Part shown: positions 57,440-64,000 of the stretch, piece after piece
Layout of the letters: each line of letters opens with the position of its first letter
Numbering within the stretch: the stretch's first letter is position 1
DNA from: Chlorops oryzae
Taxonomy: Eukaryota; Arthropoda; Insecta; Diptera; Chloropidae
NCBI GenBank assembly: GCA_020466095.1
Contig: CM035806.1
Span: 143,419,934 to 143,483,933, forward strand
Length of the DNA: 64,000 nt
Direction of reading: 5' to 3'
Position numbers and translations under genes: made by a program
Notes under the pieces: generated by a model
Databases searched by the model: none
What the model saw: the letters and a program-made list of their open reading frames with translations, nothing else
What the model was told of the DNA's origin: nothing

Positions 57440-60400
57440 TGAAATTGTGATTGTTATTGTCAAAATAATTTTAATCCATAAATGTAAGAAAACAAATGAT
57501 TTTCTTATGGCCAATAAATTAAGAAAAATTAAATTGACATCTTTTAATATGAAACATTGAAAGGATAGTCTTTTTTGAAACTTCACCGGTAGGAACGCAA
57601 TATTTTGCACCTCCAACCCACTTTGCAACGAAGAAATTTTAAATATTTCTTTGGGTATGGAAAATAAAAAAAAATGCTTCTAATAGTGGGAAAATGTTGA
57701 ATTTTCCAGGAATTTTCTCCATGGGAATTTTCTTTAGGATCTGAGGAACCATTCAGGAAAAAAAATTTTCAAAAACCCTATAGGAAATGTAATTTTGAAA
57801 CAGTTAAACACGGAAAACGTACATTATTCAAAAACATATAACGGCTTTATTTTCCCGCCAAAAAAAATATTTCAAAAAAACTTCAGAAAATAACGAAAAA
57901 ACCAAAATTTTCAAAACTCCAAAATTCCCAGTAGTTTCCGAGATATAAGCATTTGAAATTTTGGCATCCACCTTCTGTTTTTCCTGTTCGCCTAGTGAAT
58001 CAGACGAATTTTTTGGAATTGAAATCCGCATTTCTTGGGCATATGATTTTCTCGATAACTTAAGTCTTTTTTGAAACTTCGGCGGTAAGTATGCAATCTT
58101 TTGAGCCTCCATCACACTTTGCAATGAATAAAATTTTAATATTTCCACGGGTAAGGAAAATGGGAAAAGTGCTTCAAATAGGGGAAAGCGTGGAATTTTC
58201 CAAGAATTTTCTCCATGGGAATTTTCTTTAGGATCTGAGGAGCCATTTGGAAAAAAAAAATTTTCAAAAACCCTGTAGGAAATGTCATTTTGAGACAGTT
58301 AAACCCGAAATAGAAACTTTATTCAAAAACATATAACGGCTTTATTTTCCCGCCAAAATAAAAATTCCAAAAAAACTTCAAAAAATAACAAAAAAATCAA
58401 AATTTTCAAAACCCGAAAATTCCTAGTAGTTTCCGAGATATAAGCATTTGAAATTTTGGCATCCACCTTCTGTTTTTCCTGTTCGCCTAGTGAATCAGAC
58501 GAATTTTTTGGAATTGAAATCCGCATTTCTTGGGCATATGATTTTCTCGATAACTTAAGTCTTTTTTGAAACTTCGGCGGTAAGTATGCAATCTTTTGAG
58601 CCTCCATCACACTTTGCAATGAATAAAATTTTAATATTTCCACGGGTAAGGAAAATGGGAAAAGTGCTTCAAATAGGGGGAAAGCGTGGAATTTTCCAAG
58701 AATTTTCTCCATGGGAATTTTCTTTAGGATCTGAGGAGCCATTTGGAAAAAAAAAATTTTCAAAAACCCTGTAGGAAATGTCATTTTGAGACAGTTAAAC
58801 CCGAAAAAGAAACTTTATTCAAAAACATATAACGGCTTTATTTTCCCGCCAAAATAAAAATTCCAAAAAAACTTCAAAAAATAACAAAAAAATCAAAATT
58901 TTCAAAACCCGAAAATTCCCAGTAGTTTCCGAGATATAAGCATTTGAAATTTTGGCATCCACCTTCTGTTTTTCCTGTTCGCCTAGTGAATCAGACGAAT
59001 TTTTTGGAATTGAAATCCGCATTTCTTGGGCATATGATTTTCTCGATAACTTAAGTCTTTTTTGAAACTTCGGCGGTAAGTATGCAATCTTTTGAGCCTC
59101 CATCACACTTTGCAATGAATAAAATTTTAATATTTCCACGGGTAAGGAAAATGGGAAAAGTGCTTCAAATAGGGGGAAAGCGTGGAATTTTCCAAGAATT
59201 TTCTCCATGGGAATTTTCTTTAGGATCTGAGGAGCCATTTGGAAAAAAAAAATTTTCAAAAACCCTGTAGGAAATGTCATTTTGAGACAGTTAAACCCGA
59301 AAAAGAAACTTTATTCAAAAACATATAACGGCTTTATTTTCCCGCCAAAATAAAAATTCCAAAAAAACTTCAAAAAATAACAAAAAAATCAAAATTTTCA
59401 AAACCCGAAAATTCCCAGTAGTTTCCGAGATATAAGCATTTGAAATTTTGGCATCCACCTTCTGTTTTTCCTGTTCGCCTAGTGAATCAGACGAATTTTT
59501 TGGAATTGAAATCCGCATTTCTTGGGCATATGATTTTCTCGATAACTTAAGTCTTTTTTGAAACTTCGGCGGTAAGTATGCAATCTTTTGAGCCTCCATC
59601 ACACTTTGCAATGAATAAAATTTTAATATTTCCACGGGTAAGGAAAATGGGAAAAGTGCTTCAAATAGGGGGAAAGCGTGGAATTTTCCAAGAATTTTCT
59701 CCATGGGAATTTTCTTTAGGATCTGAGGAGCCATTTGGAAAAAAAAAATTTTCAAAAACCCTGTAGGAAATGTCATTTTGAGACAGTTAAACCCGAAAAA
59801 GAAACTTTATTCAAAAACATATAACGGCTTTATTTTCCCGCCAAAATAAAAATTCCAAAAAAACCTACAAAAATAAAAAAAAAATCAAAATTTTCAAAAC
59901 CCGAAAATTCCCAGTAGTTTCCGAGATATAAGCATTTGAAATTTTGGCATCCACCTTCTGTTTTTCCTGTTCGCCTAGTGAATCAGACGAATTTTTTGGA
60001 ATTGAAATCCGCATTTCTTGGGCATATGATTTTCTCGATAACTTAAGTCTTTTTTGAAACTTCGGCGGTAAGTATGCAATCTTTTGAGCCTCCATCACAC
60101 TTTGCAATGAATAAAATTTTAATATTTCCACGGGTAAGGAAAATGGGAAAAGTGCTTCAAATAGGGGGAAAGCGTGGAATTTTCCAAGAATTTTCTCCAT
60201 GGGAATTTTCTTTAGGATCTGAGGAGCCATTTGGAAAAAAAAATTTTCAAAAACCCTGTAGGAAATGTCATTTTGAGACAGTTAAACCCGAAAAAGAAAC
60301 TTTATCAAAAACAAAACGGCTTTATTTTCCCGCCAAAATAAAAATTCCAAAAATCAAATAAAAATAAATTTCAACAAATTCATAGTTTCCAATATAAGAT

Positions 60401-63400
60401 TTAAATTTTATCCACTTTTGTGCAGTAAAGGAATTTTTTGGAATTACGATTTCTTGGCATAGATTTTCTTATTAAGTCTTTTGAACTTGGGGAAAAATTT
60501 TACCTCATAATTTCAATATAAAATTTTAAATTCCCGAAGGAAAATGGAAAACTTAAGGGAAGATTTCAATTTCAGGATTTTTGTGACTTGAAAAAAAATT
60601 TAAAACCGAACTTTGAATAACCAAAAAACTTTAAAATAGTTTTTCCCAAAAAATCAAAAAACAAAATAAAAAAAAAATTTCAAACCAAATCCATTCAAAT
60701 TAATTTGCCTTTTTCTCAATTTTTGATAACTTTGGATTTTATACTTTTAATGGATATTTCCTTGAGAAAATTTTATTCCACGGTAGAAAATGGAAAATTT
60801 AATAGGGAAGGTGGAATTTAAAATTTCCATGGGAATTTCTTGGATTTAGACATTTGAAAAAAAAATTTCAAAACCTTGGAAAATTTTAAGACTAACCGAA
60901 AAGAAATTATTCAAAAACATATAACGGCTTATTTCCGCCAAAATAAAAATTCCAAAAAAACTCAAAATAAAAAAAAATCAAATTTTCAAAACCCGAAATT
61001 CCAGTAGTTTCCGAATATAAGCATTTGAATTTGGCATCCACCTTCTGTTTTCCTGTTCGCCTAGTGAATCAGACGAATTTTTTGGAATTGAAATCCGCAT
61101 TCTTGGCATATGATTTTCTCGATAACTTAAGTCTTTTTTGAAACTTCGGCGGTAAGTATGCAATCTTTTGAGCCTCCATCACACTTTGCAATGAATAAAA
61201 TTTTAATATTTCCACGGGTAAGGAAAATGGGAAAAGTGCTTCAAATAGGGGGAAAGCGTGGAATTTTCCAAGAATTTTCTCCATGGGAATTTTCTTTAGG
61301 ATCTGAGGACCATTTGAAAAAAAATTTCAAAAACCCTGTAGAAATGTCATTTTGAGACAGTTAAACCGAAAAGAAACTTTATTCAAAAATATAACGGCTT
61401 TTTTTCCCGCCAAATAAAATTCCAAAAAAACTACAAAATAAAAAAAAAATAAATTTCAAAACCAAATTCCGAGTTCAGATTAAATTGATTTGCTCCTCTG
61501 TTTTCCTGTTCGCTTGAATAACGATTTTGATTGAATCTTTCTGGATATATTTTTGAAACTTAGCTTTTGAACTTGGATATCAACTTTGACATATTATATA
61601 TAAAGGAGAAGGAAGTATAAGATTTCAGATTTTGATTTGTAAATTAAAATAAACTGAACAAATACAAAAAAATTTCATAACGGCTTTATTTTCCCGCCAA
61701 AATAAAAATTCCAAAAAACTACAAAAAAAAAAAAAAATCAAAATTTTCAAAACCCGAAAATTCCCAGTAGTTTCGAGATATAAGCATTTGAAATTTTGGC
61801 ATCCACCTTGTTTTTCCTGTTCGCCTAGTGAATCAGACGAATTTTTTGGAATTGAAATCCGCATTTCTTGGGCATATGATTTTCTCGATAACTTAAGTCT
61901 TTTTTGAAACTTCGGCGGTAAGTATGCAATCTTTTGAGCCTCCATCACACTTTGCAATGAATAGAATTTTAATATTTCCACGGGTAAGGAAAATGGGAAA
62001 AGTGCTTCAAATAGGGGGAAAGCGTGTAATTTTCCAAGAATTTTCTCCATGGGAATTTTCTTTAGGATCTGAGGACCATTTGGAAAAAAAAAAATTTTCA
62101 AAAACCCTGTAGGAAATGTCATTTTGAGACAGTTAAACCCGAAAAAGAAACTTTATTCAAAAACATATAACGGCTTTATTTTCCCGCCAAAAAAAAATTC
62201 CAAAAAAACCTCAAAAATAAAAAAAAATCAAAATTTTCAAAACCCGAAAATTCCCAGTAGTTTCCGAGATATAAGCATTTGAAATTTTGGCATCCACCTT
62301 CTGTTTTTCCTGTTCGCCTAGTGAATCAGACGAATTTTTTGGAATTGAAATCCGCATTTCTTGGGCATATGATTTTCTCGATAACTTAAGTCTTTTTTGA
62401 AACTTCGGCGGTAAGTATGCAATCTTTTGAGCCTCCATCACACTTTGCAATGAATAAAATTTTAATATTTCCACGGGTAAGGAAAATGGGAAAAGTGCTT
62501 CAAATAGGGGGAAAGCGTGGAATTTTCCAAGAATTTTCTCCATGGGAATTTTCTTTAGGATCTGAGGACCATTTGGAAAAAAAAATTTCAAAAACCCTGT
62601 AGGAAATGTCATTTTGAGACAGTTAAACCCGAAAAAGAAACTTTATTCAAAAACATATAACGGCTTTATTTTCCCGCCAAAATAAAAATTCAAAAAAACC
62701 TCAAAAATAAAAAAAAATAAATTTTCAAACCCAAAATTCCAGTAGTTTCCGAGATATAAGCATTTGAAATTTTGGCATCCACCTTCTGTTTTTCCTGTTC
62801 GCCTAGTGAATCAGACGAATTTTTTGGAATTGAAATCCGCATTTCTTGGGCATATGATTTTCTCGATAACTTAAGTCTTTTTTGAAACTTCGGCGGTAAG
62901 TATGCAATCTTTTGAGCCTCCATCACACTTTGCAATGAATAAAATTTTAATATTTCCACGGGTAAGGAAAATGGAAAGTGCTTCAAATAGGGGGAAAGCG
63001 TGGAATTTTCCAAGAATTTTCTCCATGGGAATTTTCTTTAGGATCTGAGGACCATTTGAAAAAAAATTTCAAAAACCTGTAGGAAATGTCATTTTGAGAC
63101 AGTTAAACCCGAAAAGAAACTTTATTCAAAAACATAAACGGCTTTATTTTCCCGCCAAAATAAAATTCCAAAAAACTAAAAAATAAAAAAAATAAAATTT
63201 CAAACCGAAAATTCCAGTAGTTTCCGAGATATAAGCATTTGAAATTTTGGCATCCACCTTCTGTTTTCCTGTTCGCCTAGTGAATCAGACGAATTTTTTG
63301 GATTGAAATCCGCATTTCTTGGCATATGATTTTCTCGATAACTTAAGTCTTTTTTGAAACTTCGGCGGTAAGTATGCAATCTTTTGAGCCTCCATCACAC

Positions 63401-64000
63401 TTTGCAATGAATAAAATTTTAATATTTCCACGGGTAAGGAAAATGGAAAGTGCTTCAAATAGGGGGAAGCGTGGAATTTTCCAAGAATTTTCTCCATGGA
63501 ATTTTCTTTAGGATCTGAGGACCATTTGGAAAAAAAATTTCAAAACCCTGTAGGAAATGTCATTTTGAGACAGTTAACCCGAAAAAGAAACTTTATTCAA
63601 AAACATATAACGGCTTTATTTTCCCGCCAAAATAAAAATTCCAAAAAAACTAAAAAATAAAAAAAAAAAAATTCAAAACCCGAAAATTCCCAGTAGTTTC
63701 CGAGATATAAGCATTTGAATTTTGGCATCCACCTTTGTTTTTCCTGTTCGCCTAGTGAATCAGACGAATTTTTTGGAATTGAAATCCGCATTTCTTGGGC
63801 ATATGATTTTCTCGATAACTTAAGTCTTTTTTAAACTTCGGCGGTAAGTATGCAATCTTTTGAGCCTTAAAAATTTATTCGGAGAAAGGAAATAAGGGGA
63901 AGATTTCAATTTCGGATTTTTGGACTTGAAAAAAAATTTAAAACCGAATTTTAACCAAAAAATTTAAAAAGTTTTTCCCAAAAAAATCAAAAACAAAAAA
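57440..64000 (-). repeat. 496-bp satellite array
   Basis: The landmark 'ataacggctttattttcccg' recurs at 57838, 58333, 58829, 59325 and 59821, that is 495-496 bp apart. After about 60315 it recurs irregularly (60921, 61391, 61678, 62167, 62657, about 63134, 63607). The leftmost unit (57440-57830) is the most diverged, as at satellite edges. Units 58.3-59.8 kb are virtually identical. On the minus strand each intact unit carries a 153-codon ORF (MTFPTGFLKI...), but 496 is not a multiple of 3 and degraded units break it, so I treat it as incidental. The array runs off the window. Confidence 0.95.

Noticed and set aside
58323..63497. Repeated 120-165-codon ORFs in the satellite
   Set aside because: Incidental to a 496-bp tandem unit that shifts frame from unit to unit; degraded units carry frameshifts. 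Kept only as a finding.

Overview
The window looks like a gene-poor, AT-rich and repeat-dense stretch of a higher-fly (schizophoran dipteran) genome. The evidence is one recognisable insect developmental gene, abundant DINE-1/Helentron-like repeats with a GTCT/GTCC tetranucleotide core, tRNA-derived SINEs, many small inverted-repeat transposons with TA target duplications, and long GA/CT microsatellites. No bacterial operon, CRISPR array, rRNA gene or intact tRNA gene was seen.

The only confident protein-coding gene is a nerfin-1-like (INSM family) zinc-finger regulator on the minus strand (39632-41683, 683 codons, one uninterrupted ORF). A TATA box (41986-41994) lies 31 nt upstream of a perfect Inr match (A at about 41961). 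The leader has a single two-codon uORF. The 1.8 kb downstream of the stop holds three matches to the miR-279/996 seed, one with extensive 3' pairing, plus a SINE in sense orientation, so this stretch is probably 3'UTR. A weaker candidate is a first coding exon on the plus strand at 21530-21638, with a TATA box 40 nt upstream and a consensus GTAAGT donor.

Layout: 0-12 kb is nested transposons: a TIR element at 2.16-3.17 kb, a near-perfect inverted pair of DINE-like elements at 6.8-8.7 kb with a third copy behind it, and a TIR transposon with a decayed multi-exon ORF at 10.04-11.13 kb. 13.9-15.8 kb is an imperfect tandem duplication. 16-20 kb contains an inverted segmental duplication whose second arm preserves the empty site of a 787-bp element. 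20.6-27.4 kb alternates higher-complexity islands with CT/GA repeats. 27.45-28.39 kb is a non-autonomous hAT element with a perfect 8-bp target duplication, followed by another DINE-like copy. 29-36 kb is mostly unassigned DNA with small foldback elements. 36-42 kb is the nerfin-1-like locus. 42.7-49 kb holds several small inverted-repeat elements, a 43-bp tandem repeat and a SINE inside a long-TIR element. 52.9-54.2 kb is a purine-rich satellite with a 10-bp unit. 57.44 kb to the end is a 496-bp-period satellite whose right part shows progressive single-base losses, probably poor consensus near a contig end.

Non-coding islands of ordinary complexity (20.6-21.9, 26.5-27.4, 30.6-31.25, 33.2-34.1, 42.0-42.6, 45.1-47.2, 50.7-52.7 and 55.1-56.4 kb) are the likeliest places for cis-regulatory DNA or unrecognised exons; this is inference.
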